DNA from: Brevundimonas aveniformis DSM 17977
Lineage (GTDB): Bacteria > Pseudomonadota > Alphaproteobacteria > Caulobacterales > Caulobacteraceae
Assembly (NCBI RefSeq): GCF_000428765.1
Contig: NZ_AUAO01000001.1
Location: 930,001-994,000 of the forward strand
Length of the DNA stretch: 64,000 nucleotides
Direction of reading: 5' to 3'
Shown: in pieces, positions 1-8,336 of the stretch
Layout of the letters: each line of letters starts with the position of its first letter
Numbering within the stretch: the first letter of the stretch is position 1
Position numbers and translations under genes: made by a program
Notes under the pieces: model-generated
What the model was told of the DNA's origin: nothing
The model's database searches: none
The model's input: the letters and a program-made list of their open reading frames with translations, nothing else

Positions 1-959
1 GGGCCATGGCGGTGACGGTCCGCACGGATGGGGCCTTCTGGGGCACGGCCCTGGGCGGCGACCTGTTCCCCAAGCTGGTGGGGGGCCATGAACGCCATGG
101 GGGGCTGCCGGGCTATTATCTGTTTTTGTCGCCGCTACTGCTGTATCCGGCGACGCTGCTGCTTCCGGCGGCGGCGATCACCGGCTGGATGCGGCGGACC
201 GAACCGGCGGTCCGGTTTGCCCTGTGCTGGCTGATCCCCACCTGGCTGGCGTTCGAGCTGTTTCCGACCAAGCTGTTTCACTACACGCTCCCGACCTTTG
301 GGGCCCTGGCCTGGCTGATGGCCCTGAGCGTGTCCCAGCCGCTGACGACCTGGGGCCGGCGGATCGGCGCGGGTTTGATGGTCTTTGGGGCGCTGCTGGT
401 TACTCTGGTCGTCGGCTACGGCTTTTCGGAATTCGGCGGCCAGGCCGATCAGGTCTGGGCGGCCCTGACCATCGGCCTGGCGTTGATCGGGGCCGGGATC
501 GCAGCCTTCTTCCTGCTGGCGCGCGAGACAGACGCGGCGGTGGTGACGGCCCTTGGTTTCGGCATCGTGACCCACATGACTTTTGTGTTGCTTCTCGGCG
601 GGCTGGGGCCTCTGTGGACGGCCCCCCGGCTGGTTGAAGCCATCCGAGAGGCCGGCCTGCATCCCATGGAAGGGCGCGCACCCGGTGCGGTAACCTTGGC
701 CGGCTATTCCGAGCCCTCGGCCATTTTCCTGCTGGGCACCGATACGCGGCTGGGAGATGGAGCAGATGCGGCCCGAGCGGTCGCTGCCGGCCGCGTGGCC
801 GTGGTCGATCAGAGCCAACAGGACGCCTTCGCCGCCGAAGCCGCGGCCCTGTCGATGAGCCCCCGGCCCGTCGCCGTGGTGGATGGGTTCAACTATTCCA
901 ACGGCGATCCATTGCAGCTGTCGGTCTATGGCCCGCTGAGCGAGGCAGAGGCGCAATGA
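1..959 (+). CDS. Membrane glycosyltransferase, ArnT/PMT-like (C-terminal part, 5' truncated)
   Basis: The reading frame is open at the left edge, so the start lies outside the window and only about 318 codons are visible. The visible part has at least seven hydrophobic segments, with loop motifs such as DGAFWGTALGGDL, KLVGGHERHGG and FPTKLFHYTLPTFGALAWL. These resemble family-39 (ArnT/dolichyl-phosphate-mannose-type) glycosyltransferases, which move a sugar from a lipid carrier to a periplasmic acceptor at the inner membrane. The last ~130 residues look like a soluble periplasmic tail. The stop overlaps the next start (ATGA). The catalytic N-terminal loop is not visible, so the substrate cannot be named. 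Confidence 0.75.
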   Translation, partial: AMAVTVRTDGAFWGTALGGDLFPKLVGGHERHGGLPGYYLFLSPLLLYPATLLLPAAAITGWMRRTEPAVRFALCWLIPTWLAFELFPTKLFHYTLPTFGALAWLMALSVSQPLTTWGRRIGAGLMVFGALLVTLVVGYGFSEFGGQADQVWAALTIGLALIGAGIAAFFLLARETDAAVVTALGFGIVTHMTFVLLLGGLGPLWTAPRLVEAIREAGLHPMEGRAPGAVTLAGYSEPSAIFLLGTDTRLGDGADAARAVAAGRVAVVDQSQQDAFAAEAAALSMSPRPVAVVDGFNYSNGDPLQLSVYGPLSEAEAQ

Positions 960-1873
960 GCCGGTTCATCGAAATCGTCGAGGTCGGGCCGCGCGACGGC
1001 CTGCAGAACGAAAAGACCGTCCTTTCGACCGAGGAAAAGATCGAGCTGATCAACCGGATGGAGGCTGCCGGAGCCCGGCGGTTGGAAACCGTCTCCTTCG
1101 TCCATCCGGGACGGGTGCCGCAGATGGCCGACGCCGAGGCCGTGATGGCCGGCCTGTCCGCCAACCCCGGCGTCACCCGTATTGGCCTGGTTCTGAATGC
1201 GCGGGGCTGGGACCGCGCGGTCGAAACCGGTGTCGACCAGGCCAATGTGTCGATCGCCGCCTCAGACGGTTTCGCGCTGAAGAACTCGGGGCTGACGGTG
1301 GCCCAGCAGATCGAGATGCTAGGCGAGATCGTCGGGCGGTCGCACAATATGGGCGGCGGCCCCGGCTCTGGGCCCACGGTGACGGCGATCATCTCGACCG
1401 TCTGGGGCTGTCCTTTCGATGGCGAGGTCTCTGTCGATCAGGTCGAGGCCGTGGTTCGCGACGTCGCGGCGCTTGGCGTCAAGGAGATCGGCCTGGCTGA
1501 CACCATCGGCGTTGGCGACCCCTGGGCGGTGCGGCGCAAGGTCGAGGCGGCCAGGAAGGCGGCACCGGATGCGCGTGTGCGTCTGCATTTCCATGATACC
1601 CGCAACACCGCCATGGCCAATATCTTTGCGGGCATCGAGGCCGGGATCGACGTCATCGACGCCTCGGTCGGCGGGATCGGCGGCTGTCCCTTCGCGCCGG
1701 GCGCCACCGGCAATGTGGCGACCGAGGACGTGGTCTATATGCTGAGCCGCGCCGGCTTCGAGACCGGCTATGATCTGGACGCCCTGATCGAGACGGCCCG
1801 CTGGATCGGCGAGAAGATCGGTCGGCCGAAACCCTCCGCCCTCAGCCGCGCCGGCGGCTGGCCACCGGCCTAA
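956..1873 (+). CDS. mvaB: Hydroxymethylglutaryl-CoA lyase
   Basis: 305-residue TIM-barrel HMGL-like lyase that cleaves 3-hydroxy-3-methylglutaryl-CoA to acetoacetate and acetyl-CoA, the last step of leucine breakdown. Near the N-terminus is EVGPRDGLQNE, the conserved metal/substrate loop. HFHDTRNTAMAN carries the metal-binding histidines at about residues 207-218, and GGIGGCPFAPGATGN holds the catalytic cysteine loop. Full length for the family. The start overlaps the upstream stop by 4 nt, implying coupling. The rest of the leucine cluster is not adjacent, although acyl-CoA dehydrogenases lie 3-6 kb away. Confidence 0.93.
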   Translation: MSRFIEIVEVGPRDGLQNEKTVLSTEEKIELINRMEAAGARRLETVSFVHPGRVPQMADAEAVMAGLSANPGVTRIGLVLNARGWDRAVETGVDQANVSIAASDGFALKNSGLTVAQQIEMLGEIVGRSHNMGGGPGSGPTVTAIISTVWGCPFDGEVSVDQVEAVVRDVAALGVKEIGLADTIGVGDPWAVRRKVEAARKAAPDARVRLHFHDTRNTAMANIFAGIEAGIDVIDASVGGIGGCPFAPGATGNVATEDVVYMLSRAGFETGYDLDALIETARWIGEKIGRPKPSALSRAGGWPPA

Positions 1874-1957
1874 GAACCGTTCGCAATTGCCCCCGCCCCC
1901 TTGCGCCTCGGGTGATCAGGCGTAAGGAACGGACACAGCTTTCGACAGGCGAGATTC

Positions 1958-2737
1958 ATGGTCCAGCTCACCCTTCCCCGCGGCTCCAAGCCCCAGACCG
2001 GCAAGCATTGGGCCGCCCGTGAGGGTGCGGGCAAGGTGAAGACCTTCAAGATTTATCGCTTCGATCCGACGTCCGACGAAGCGCCGCGCTGGGACAGCTA
2101 CGATGTGGCGGTCGAGGACCACGGCCCGATGGTTCTGGACGCCCTGATCCACATCAAAAACAATATCGACCCGACCCTGTCTTTCCGCCGCTCGTGCCGG
2201 GAAGGCATCTGCGGTTCCTGCGCCATGAACATCGGTGGGCGCAACACCCTGGCCTGCACCAAGGGCTGGGACGAATACGCCGGCGACATTACCGTCTCGC
2301 CCCTGCCGCACATGCCGGTGGTGCGGGACCTGGTGCCGGACCTGACGGGCTTTTACGACCAGTACGCCTCGATCGAACCCTATCTCCAGTCTGACACGCC
2401 GGACCCCGAGAAGGAGCGGCTGCAGTCGCCGGAAGATCGGGCCAAGCTGGACGGCCTATATGAGTGCATCCTGTGCGCCTGTTGCTCGACCTCGTGCCCG
2501 AGCTACTGGTGGAACCAGGACAAATACCTCGGCCCGGCGGCTCTGCTTCAGGCCTACCGCTGGCTGGCCGACAGCCGCGATGACGCGACCAATGCGCGGC
2601 TCGACAATGTCGAGGACCCGTTCAAGCTCTATCGCTGCCACACCATAATGAACTGCGCCCAGGTCTGCCCCAAGGGTCTGAACCCCGCCAAGGCCATCGC
2701 CGAAACCAAGAAGATGATCGCCGCGCGGGCGGTTTAG
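1958..2737 (+). CDS. sdhB: Succinate dehydrogenase iron-sulfur subunit
   Basis: 259-residue SdhB, which passes electrons from the flavoprotein to ubiquinone in complex II at the inner membrane. All three cluster motifs are visible: the [2Fe-2S] loop [16 protein letters not shown] with a later Cys in NTLAC, the [12 protein letters not shown] ferredoxin motif, and [17 protein letters not shown]. The N-terminal ~25 residues ([18 protein letters not shown]) are typical of alphaproteobacterial SdhB. sdhCDA are not in the window upstream, where HMG-CoA lyase sits instead, so the operon is either split or rearranged. selO follows after 7 nt. Confidence 0.96.
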   Translation: MVQLTLPRGSKPQTGKHWAAREGAGKVKTFKIYRFDPTSDEAPRWDSYDVAVEDHGPMVLDALIHIKNNIDPTLSFRRSCREGICGSCAMNIGGRNTLACTKGWDEYAGDITVSPLPHMPVVRDLVPDLTGFYDQYASIEPYLQSDTPDPEKERLQSPEDRAKLDGLYECILCACCSTSCPSYWWNQDKYLGPAALLQAYRWLADSRDDATNARLDNVEDPFKLYRCHTIMNCAQVCPKGLNPAKAIAETKKMIAARAV

Positions 2738-2744
2738 AGCGACC

Positions 2745-4142
2745 ATGCCGGTCGGCCCAGACTACCGGCCCGACCCCCGTTTCGCCGCGCTCGGCGACGA
2801 TTTTTCGGACGCCGTCGAACCCGCCGCCTTTCCCGAACACATCCTCCGCTGGCGCAATCAGCGGGCCGCCGCGGACGTGGGGCTAGACGGCCTGGCCGAG
2901 GCCGAATGGGTCGCGCACTTCGGGCGGTTCGATCCCCTGCCGGGCCAGTCGAGTCCGCGGGCGATGCGGTATCACGGCCATCAGTTCCGCCACTACAACC
3001 CGGATCTCGGCGACGGACGCGGATTTCTGGCGGCCCAGTTGCGTGACGATGAGGGCCGCCTACTAGATCTCGGGACCAAGGGCTCCGGGCAGACGCCCTA
3101 CAGCCGCGACGGCGATGGGCGTCTGACGCTCAAAGGCGGCGTGCGCGAAATCCTGGCGGCCGAAATGCTTCAGGCCCAGGGCGTGCCGACCTGCCGGGTC
3201 CTCAGCCTGATCGAGACGGGTGAACCTCTGGCCCGCAATGACGAGCCGTCGCCGACGCGGTCATCGGTGATGGTGCGGCTGTCGCACAGCCACGTCCGCT
3301 TCGGGGTGTTCCAGCGCCACGCCTTCTTTGACCGCACCGACCTGATCGAGCGGCTGATCGGCCATGTCATCGACACCTATCACCCGACGGCGACCGACGC
3401 GGCCTCGATGCTGGCGGCGGTTGTGCGCGCCCAGGCGCGGCTGGTCGCCCGCTGGACCGCCGCCGGGTTCGCGCATGGGGTGCTCAACACCGATAATCTG
3501 AACGTCACGGGCGAGAGCTTCGACTATGGGCCGTGGCGGTTCCTGCCCCGGTTCGATCCGGGTTTCACCGCCGCCTATTTCGACAGCATCGGCCTCTACA
3601 GCTTCGGGCGTCAGGCCGACGCGGTGTTCTGGGCACTGAAACAGTTCGCCGGGACGCTGCGTCCGTTCGCCGAGGAACCGGCATTGGTTGATGCCCTCAA
3701 CCTCTTCGGACCCGCCTATGTCGCCGAGAGCCAGGCCGCGTTTCGCGCCCGCTTCGGCCTTCAGGACGCCGGCGAAGAGGCCGGTCAGGCCCTAATCGAC
3801 ACCACCCTCGCCCTGATGGCCGAGGGCGGCGAGGCGCTGGGGTTCGAGGGCGTCTTCTTCGACTGGATGTGCGGCGAGGCTTCGCAAGGTCGCGCCATGA
3901 CCGGGCCGCGCGCGGCCCTCTATGCCGGCGACGCCTTCGAGGCCTTCCACGCGGCGCTCAAGGCCCATGCGCCGGATCGCCCCGAGCGGCTTGAGCACCC
4001 GGTCTTCGCCCAGCCCGACCCCGAGACGATGCTGATCGACGAGGTCGAGGCGATCTGGTCCGCCATCGCTGAGGCGGACGACTGGGTACCGCTCACCGCC
4101 AAGACCGAGCGGATTCGCGCGCAAGGCGCGGCCTGGGCGTAA
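2745..4142 (+). CDS. selO: Protein adenylyltransferase SelO (YdiU family)
   Basis: 465-residue pseudokinase-fold protein. SelO family members transfer AMP from ATP to Ser/Thr/Tyr of target proteins and are linked to oxidative stress. Recognisable blocks are YHGHQFRHYNPDLGDGRG, LDLGTKGSGQTPYSRDGDGR followed by LKGGVREILAAEM, and the active-site region HGVLNTDNLNVTGESFDYGPW. It is close to the family length of ~480. No terminal CxxU/CxxC-like cysteine is seen at the C-terminus, which ends KTERIRAQGAAWA. It lies 7 nt after sdhB and is probably co-transcribed. Confidence 0.93.
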   Translation: MPVGPDYRPDPRFAALGDDFSDAVEPAAFPEHILRWRNQRAAADVGLDGLAEAEWVAHFGRFDPLPGQSSPRAMRYHGHQFRHYNPDLGDGRGFLAAQLRDDEGRLLDLGTKGSGQTPYSRDGDGRLTLKGGVREILAAEMLQAQGVPTCRVLSLIETGEPLARNDEPSPTRSSVMVRLSHSHVRFGVFQRHAFFDRTDLIERLIGHVIDTYHPTATDAASMLAAVVRAQARLVARWTAAGFAHGVLNTDNLNVTGESFDYGPWRFLPRFDPGFTAAYFDSIGLYSFGRQADAVFWALKQFAGTLRPFAEEPALVDALNLFGPAYVAESQAAFRARFGLQDAGEEAGQALIDTTLALMAEGGEALGFEGVFFDWMCGEASQGRAMTGPRAALYAGDAFEAFHAALKAHAPDRPERLEHPVFAQPDPETMLIDEVEAIWSAIAEADDWVPLTAKTERIRAQGAAWA

Positions 4143-4155
4143 GCCCAAAAAGAAA

Positions 4156-4180
4156 CGGGCCGGCGTAAAACGCCGGCCCG
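4156..4180 (-). terminator. Intrinsic terminator of the cold-shock gene
   Basis: A perfect 10-bp stem CGGGCCGGCG / CGCCGGCCCG with a 5-nt loop. On the minus strand it is followed by the T-rich run TTTCTTTTT. The T-tract lies only on that side, so it should end cold-shock transcription. It could also halt selO transcripts arriving from the other direction. Confidence 0.8.
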
Positions 4181-4208
4181 CAGGTCTTGTTCGACTGTGG
4201 TCGAAACC

Positions 4209-4421
4209 TTAGTCAGCCGCGGTGAGCGACACGGCGGACTCTTTGCCGCTGCGCGCATCACGCTCGATCTCGTAGTTGATCGTCTGGCCTTCGTTCAGCG
4301 AGCCCAGGGTCGAGCGTTCGACGGCGGTGGCGTGAACGAACACGTCCTTGCCGCCGTCAGCCGGGGCGATGAAGCCGTAACCCTTGACGGAGTTGAACCA
4401 CTTAACGGTGCCTTTAGCCAT
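4209..4421 (-). CDS. Cold-shock protein (CspA family)
   Basis: 70-residue single cold-shock domain that binds single-stranded RNA/DNA. RNP1 KGYGFIAP and RNP2 DVFVHATAV are intact. The start at MAKGTVKWFN is chosen because AGGAG lies 8 nt upstream and the family begins there; the longer open frame upstream adds 21 unrelated residues. The 3' end is followed by a strong terminator. The ~220 nt to the divergent MerR gene should hold both promoters and the long 5' leader usual for csp mRNAs. Which paralogue (CspA, B, C or D) cannot be decided from sequence. Confidence 0.95.
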   Translation of the reverse strand: MAKGTVKWFNSVKGYGFIAPADGGKDVFVHATAVERSTLGSLNEGQTINYEIERDARSGKESAVSLTAAD

Positions 4422-4607
4422 TTTCAGTCTCCTAGATGGCGTTGTGCAGGGCAGAAACCCCCTGCGGGCCGTCGAGTCTGACAATAATGGCTAGATAACC
4501 TCGGTGCGCGAAGCAGGCGGGCAGCAGCGTTACGCACAGAGATCGACAGCCCTCATATAGGCTATCCCGCGCCAGATAGCCAGCGCCGGGTGAATTCAAA
4601 CCTCCCC

Positions 4608-4623
4608 TTTACGTCAACGTCAA
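4608..4623 (+). promoter_or_regulatory. Putative LiuR-type operator
   Basis: TTTACGTCAACGTCAA is a near-palindrome of two TNACGT half-sites, 19 nt upstream of the MerR-family start codon. It resembles the ACGT-NN-ACGT-type site I recall for LiuR, the MerR-family regulator of branched-chain acyl-CoA genes. The match is by eye, so the assignment is inference. Confidence 0.5.
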
Positions 4624-4642
4624 CTTCGGTTATCGAGGAACC

Positions 4643-5122
4643 ATGACGGCTGACGACCTTCGCACCTATTCCATTCGCCAGTTGTGCCGCGAGTTCGGCG
4701 CGACGGCGCGTGCCTTGCGCTTCTATGAGGACAAGGGCCTGCTCGATCCGGCGCGCAAGGGGCAGACACGGGTCTATTCCTCGAAAGACCGCGCACGGCT
4801 GAAACTGATCATGCGGGGGCGGCGCATCGGTTTCACCCTGGCCGAAATCCACGAGATGATCGACCTGTACGACCGCAAGGAGCACAATGTGCACCAGATG
4901 GCGGTCGCCCTGCCGCGTCATCGCGCCCGGGTCGATGCCCTGAAACAGCAGCTCGAAGACATCAAGGGTGCCATCGAAACCGCCGAAGAAGCCTGCGACT
5001 GGATGGAGCGGACGCTCGCCGAACATCGGCCAGACCTTCTACCTGGTGCCGAAGACTATGCCCGCCTCCTGCAGGAGCGGATGAACCCCGACCACTCACG
5101 CCCCTTCCAGACGAGAGCCTGA
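4643..5122 (+). CDS. MerR-family transcriptional regulator, LiuR-like
   Basis: 159 residues. The N-terminal MerR helix-turn-helix reads IRQLCREFGATARALRFYEDKGLL, with the usual R-F-Y-E-D-K-G-L signature, followed by the wing YSSKDRARLKLIMRGRRIGFTLAEI and a coiled-coil dimer helix from about residue 85 to 130. There is no Cys-rich metal-binding loop, so it is not a metal sensor. Its stop is 4 nt from an acyl-CoA dehydrogenase start, and an ACGT-dyad operator sits just upstream. Context and site suggest a LiuR-type, acyl-CoA-responsive repressor of branched-chain/fatty-acid breakdown. The ligand is not visible in the sequence. Confidence 0.85.
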   Translation: MTADDLRTYSIRQLCREFGATARALRFYEDKGLLDPARKGQTRVYSSKDRARLKLIMRGRRIGFTLAEIHEMIDLYDRKEHNVHQMAVALPRHRARVDALKQQLEDIKGAIETAEEACDWMERTLAEHRPDLLPGAEDYARLLQERMNPDHSRPFQTRA

Positions 5123-5126
5123 TCCC

Positions 5127-6908
5127 ATGGCCTATAAAGCCCCTGTGCGCGACCTGACCTTCATCCTCGGTGAGGTTCTCGAGATCGACAAATACGCCAA
5201 CCAGCGCGGCTTTGCCGAGGTCACCACTGAGCTGGCCCAGCAGATCCTCGAAGAGGGCGGCAAGTTCGCCGAAGAGGTCATCGCCCCGCTCAACCGGGTC
5301 GGCGACAAGGAAGGTTGCCAGTGGAACGATGGGGTCGTCACCGGCCCGACCGGCTGGAAGGAAGCGTACCAGGCCATGGTCGAGGCCGGCTGGTCCGGTC
5401 TGGCGGCGGACCCGGCCTATGGCGGACAGGGCATGCCCGCCGTCGTCGCCATGGCCTTTGGCCAGTTCACCGCCGGCGCTTCGGCGGCGTTTTCGATGTA
5501 TCCGGGCCTGACCTTCGGGGCATATGCAGGCCTGTACGCCAACGCCTCGGACGCCATCAAGGACAAGTACCTGCCCAAGATGGCCACGGGTGAATGGGGC
5601 GGGACCATGAACCTGACCGAGCCCCAGTGCGGCACAGATCTGGGCATGGTGCGCACCAAGGCGGTCCCGCAGGCCGACGGCAGCTACAAGATCACCGGCC
5701 AGAAGATCTGGATTTCGGCGGGCGAGCACGACTTCACCGACAATATCATCCACACCGTGCTGGCCCGCATCGAAGGGGCCCCGGCGGGGATCAAGGGCCT
5801 GAGCCTGTTTGTCGTGCCGAAGTACCTAGTCAACGACGACGGCTCGCTGGGCGAGCGCAATGCGGTGCGTTGCGGCGGCCTGGAGCACAAGATGGGCATC
5901 CACGGCAACGCCACCTGCGTCATGGACTATGACGGGGCGACCGGCTGGCTGGTCGGCGAAGAAGGCCGCGGCATGAACAACATGTTCGTGGTGATGAATG
6001 AGGCCCGCCTGGGCACCGGCCTGCAAGGCCTGGCCATCGGTGCCGCCGCCTATCAGGAAGCCGCGACTTTCGCCAAGGATCGCCTGCAGGGGCGCAGCCT
6101 GACCGGACCGAAGAACCCCGATGGTCCTGCCGATCCGATCATCGTCCACCCGGACGTGCGCCGAATGCTGCTGGAGGCCAAGGCCTTCGTTGAGGGCGGG
6201 CAAGCCTTCATCCTGTGGACCGCGCTGCAAGCCGATCTGGAGAAGTCCGAAGACCCCGCCACCGCGCAGAAAGCCCACGACTACATGGGTCTGATCACCC
6301 CGGTCCTGAAGGCCTATCTGACCGACAAGGGCTTCCACGTCGCGTCCCTGGCCATGCAGGTGCACGGCGGCAGCGGCTATACCGAAGAGTTCATGGCCAG
6401 CCAGTATCTGCGTGATGCGCGGATCACCATGATCTATGAGGGCACCAACGGCATTCAGGCGCTCGATCTGGTGGGTCGCAAGCTGCCGGCCAATGGCGGC
6501 CGCGCCATCATGTCGTGGTTCGCCGACATCGATGCCTTCGTGGCCGAGCACAAGGGCAATGAGGCCACCGCCCCCTTCATCGACGGCCTCGACAAGGCCA
6601 AGGCGACTTTGCAGGAAGCCTCGATGTGGCTGATGCAGAACGGCATGCAGAACCCCGACAACGCCGGCGCCGCCTCGACCGACTATCTTCAGATCTTCGG
6701 CCTGACCGCCCTGGCCTATGTCTGGTCCCAGATGGCCGTCGCGGCGCAAAAGCAGATCGCCGCCGGCTCGACCGACCCTTTCTACGCCAACAAGCTGATG
6801 ACCGGCCGCTACTTCGTCGAGCGCATCCTCCCGGACGCCCGCGCCCACCTGAAGAAGCTGCAGTCGGGCGCCGGCGTGCTGATGGAGATGCCGGCAGAGG
6901 CGTTCTGA
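5127..6908 (+). CDS. Acyl-CoA dehydrogenase, long form with C-terminal extension
   Basis: 593 residues, a FAD enzyme of the long (DmdC/FadE-like) acyl-CoA dehydrogenase group rather than the 380-residue group. It has an N-terminal helical domain, then MNLTEPQCGTDLG and KIWISAGEHDFTDN flavin/substrate strands, HGGSGYTEEF, and RITMIYEGTNGIQALDLVGRKL with the likely catalytic glutamate. The last ~120 residues form the extra C-terminal helical domain of this subgroup. It oxidises an acyl-CoA to the enoyl-CoA and should pass electrons to ETF. It follows the MerR regulator by 4 nt and is probably its target. The exact acyl chain is not determinable. Confidence 0.93.
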   Translation: MAYKAPVRDLTFILGEVLEIDKYANQRGFAEVTTELAQQILEEGGKFAEEVIAPLNRVGDKEGCQWNDGVVTGPTGWKEAYQAMVEAGWSGLAADPAYGGQGMPAVVAMAFGQFTAGASAAFSMYPGLTFGAYAGLYANASDAIKDKYLPKMATGEWGGTMNLTEPQCGTDLGMVRTKAVPQADGSYKITGQKIWISAGEHDFTDNIIHTVLARIEGAPAGIKGLSLFVVPKYLVNDDGSLGERNAVRCGGLEHKMGIHGNATCVMDYDGATGWLVGEEGRGMNNMFVVMNEARLGTGLQGLAIGAAAYQEAATFAKDRLQGRSLTGPKNPDGPADPIIVHPDVRRMLLEAKAFVEGGQAFILWTALQADLEKSEDPATAQKAHDYMGLITPVLKAYLTDKGFHVASLAMQVHGGSGYTEEFMASQYLRDARITMIYEGTNGIQALDLVGRKLPANGGRAIMSWFADIDAFVAEHKGNEATAPFIDGLDKAKATLQEASMWLMQNGMQNPDNAGAASTDYLQIFGLTALAYVWSQMAVAAQKQIAAGSTDPFYANKLMTGRYFVERILPDARAHLKKLQSGAGVLMEMPAEAF

Positions 6909-6940
6909 CCAATATGCGTGAGAGCAGGGCGCTCTCGCCC

Positions 6941-7077
6941 CGTCACCCTCGGGCTTGTCCCGAGGGCCCATCCATCGGCCGCACGACAGGCGGGTGAGTT
7001 GGGTCCGACATCGCTGTCCAACTGCGTTCGCACGTGCAGCGGCGCCATGGGCCCTCGGGACAAGCCCGAGGGTGACG
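6941..7077. repeat. Palindromic repeat unit with perfect 31-bp inverted termini
   Basis: Positions 6941-6971 and 7047-7077 are perfect 31-bp inverted copies, separated by 75 nt. Each arm is itself a small palindrome (CCCTCGGG-CTTGT-CCCGAGGG). The ends begin CGTCACCCTCGGG and finish CCCGAGGGTGACG, resembling the units at 24.8-25.6 kb. It fills the gap between two acyl-CoA dehydrogenase genes and ends 8 nt before the second start. It could fold in mRNA into a very stable hairpin that separates the two cistrons. Confidence 0.85.
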
Positions 7078-7084
7078 GTGTGAA

Positions 7085-8251
7085 ATGACCTCCCCCCTCA
7101 ACGTCCCCGAACCTGATTTCATGGCCGAGGAAGAGGTCACCCTCTTCGCGGATTCCGTCGCGCGCTGGATCGACGACAATGCGCCGCCGGAAGAGGTCCA
7201 GAAGTGGATCGCCAACTCCTCAGTGCCGCGCGACCTGTGGAACAGGGCCGGGGAGGCGGGCCTGCTGAACATCTCGGCACCCGAGGCATACGGCGGCATG
7301 GGCGGCGACTATCGCCATGAGGTCGTGCTGATGCAGCAGCTGGGCCTGAAGGGGGCGGACCACTTCGGTGCCTCGCTGCATAACGCGATCGTCGCCCCCT
7401 ACATCTGGCACTACGGCACCGAGGAGCAGAAACAGCGCTGGCTGCCGCGCATGGCCACCGGCGAACTGGTCGGCGCCATCGCCATGACCGAGCCGGGCGC
7501 CGGCTCCGATCTCCAGGGCGTGCGCACGACCGCGCGCAAGGAGGGGAACCAGTATGTGGTCAACGGCTCCAAGACCTTCATCACTAACGGCCAGCTGGCC
7601 AATCTGATCATCGTCGTGGCCAAGACCGATCCGGCCGAGGGTGCCAAGGGCACCTCGCTGATCGTGGTTGAGACCGACGGGGCCGAGGGCTTCGAGCGCG
7701 GCCGCAACCTCCACAAGATCGGCATGGAGGGCAACGATACCTCCGAGCTCTTCTTCAACGACGTGAAGGTCCCGGGTGACAACATCATCGGCGGCGGCGA
7801 AGGCATGGGCTTCGTCCAGCTGATGCAGCAGCTGCCGCAAGAGCGCCTGAACATCGCCGTCCAGGGCGTCGCCGCCGCCGAGCGCGGCCTGGCCGAGACG
7901 CTCGCCTACGTCAAGGAGCGCAAGGCGTTCGGCAAGCGGGTGATCGACTTCCAGAACACCCAGTTCAAACTGGCCGAGGTCAAGACCAAGCTGACGGTCG
8001 CCAAGGTGTTCGTGAACCACTGCATCGGCCTGCACCTGAAGGGTCAGCTGGATGCCGCCACGGCGTCGATGGCCAAATACTGGATCTCCGACATCCAGGG
8101 CGAGGTGTTGGACGAGATGCTCCAGCTGTTCGGCGGCTACGGCTATATGACCGAATACCCCATCGCCCAGCTCTACAAGGACGCCCGCGTCCAGCGCATC
8201 TACGGCGGCACCAACGAGATCATGAAGCTGCTGATCGCCCGGACGCTGTAG
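7085..8251 (+). CDS. Acyl-CoA dehydrogenase, short form
   Basis: 388 residues, the standard acyl-CoA dehydrogenase length and fold. It has MTEPGAGSDLQGVRTTA (flavin strand), NGSKTFITNGQLANL, the mid-helix FGKRVIDFQNTQFKLAEV, and RIYGGTNEIMKLLIARTL with the catalytic Glu and C-terminal FAD motif. It catalyses alpha,beta-dehydrogenation of an acyl-CoA, with electrons to ETF. A palindromic repeat unit lies immediately upstream, so its ribosome site is weak and translation may depend on local mRNA structure. It shares direction with the MerR/long dehydrogenase pair and is a plausible member of the same regulon. Confidence 0.94.
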   Translation: MTSPLNVPEPDFMAEEEVTLFADSVARWIDDNAPPEEVQKWIANSSVPRDLWNRAGEAGLLNISAPEAYGGMGGDYRHEVVLMQQLGLKGADHFGASLHNAIVAPYIWHYGTEEQKQRWLPRMATGELVGAIAMTEPGAGSDLQGVRTTARKEGNQYVVNGSKTFITNGQLANLIIVVAKTDPAEGAKGTSLIVVETDGAEGFERGRNLHKIGMEGNDTSELFFNDVKVPGDNIIGGGEGMGFVQLMQQLPQERLNIAVQGVAAAERGLAETLAYVKERKAFGKRVIDFQNTQFKLAEVKTKLTVAKVFVNHCIGLHLKGQLDAATASMAKYWISDIQGEVLDEMLQLFGGYGYMTEYPIAQLYKDARVQRIYGGTNEIMKLLIARTL

Positions 8252-8336
8252 GGTCCGTCAACGGGATATTAGGCCACCCCTGCCATTCTGCTCCAAACAG
8301 GACGGCTAAAAGCCGCCGTGATGGGGTGTTTAGAGT

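Noticed and set aside
5826..6971. A 381-residue frame antisense to the long acyl-CoA dehydrogenase
   Set aside because: Low-complexity His/Gly/Gln composition and complete overlap with a well-supported gene.
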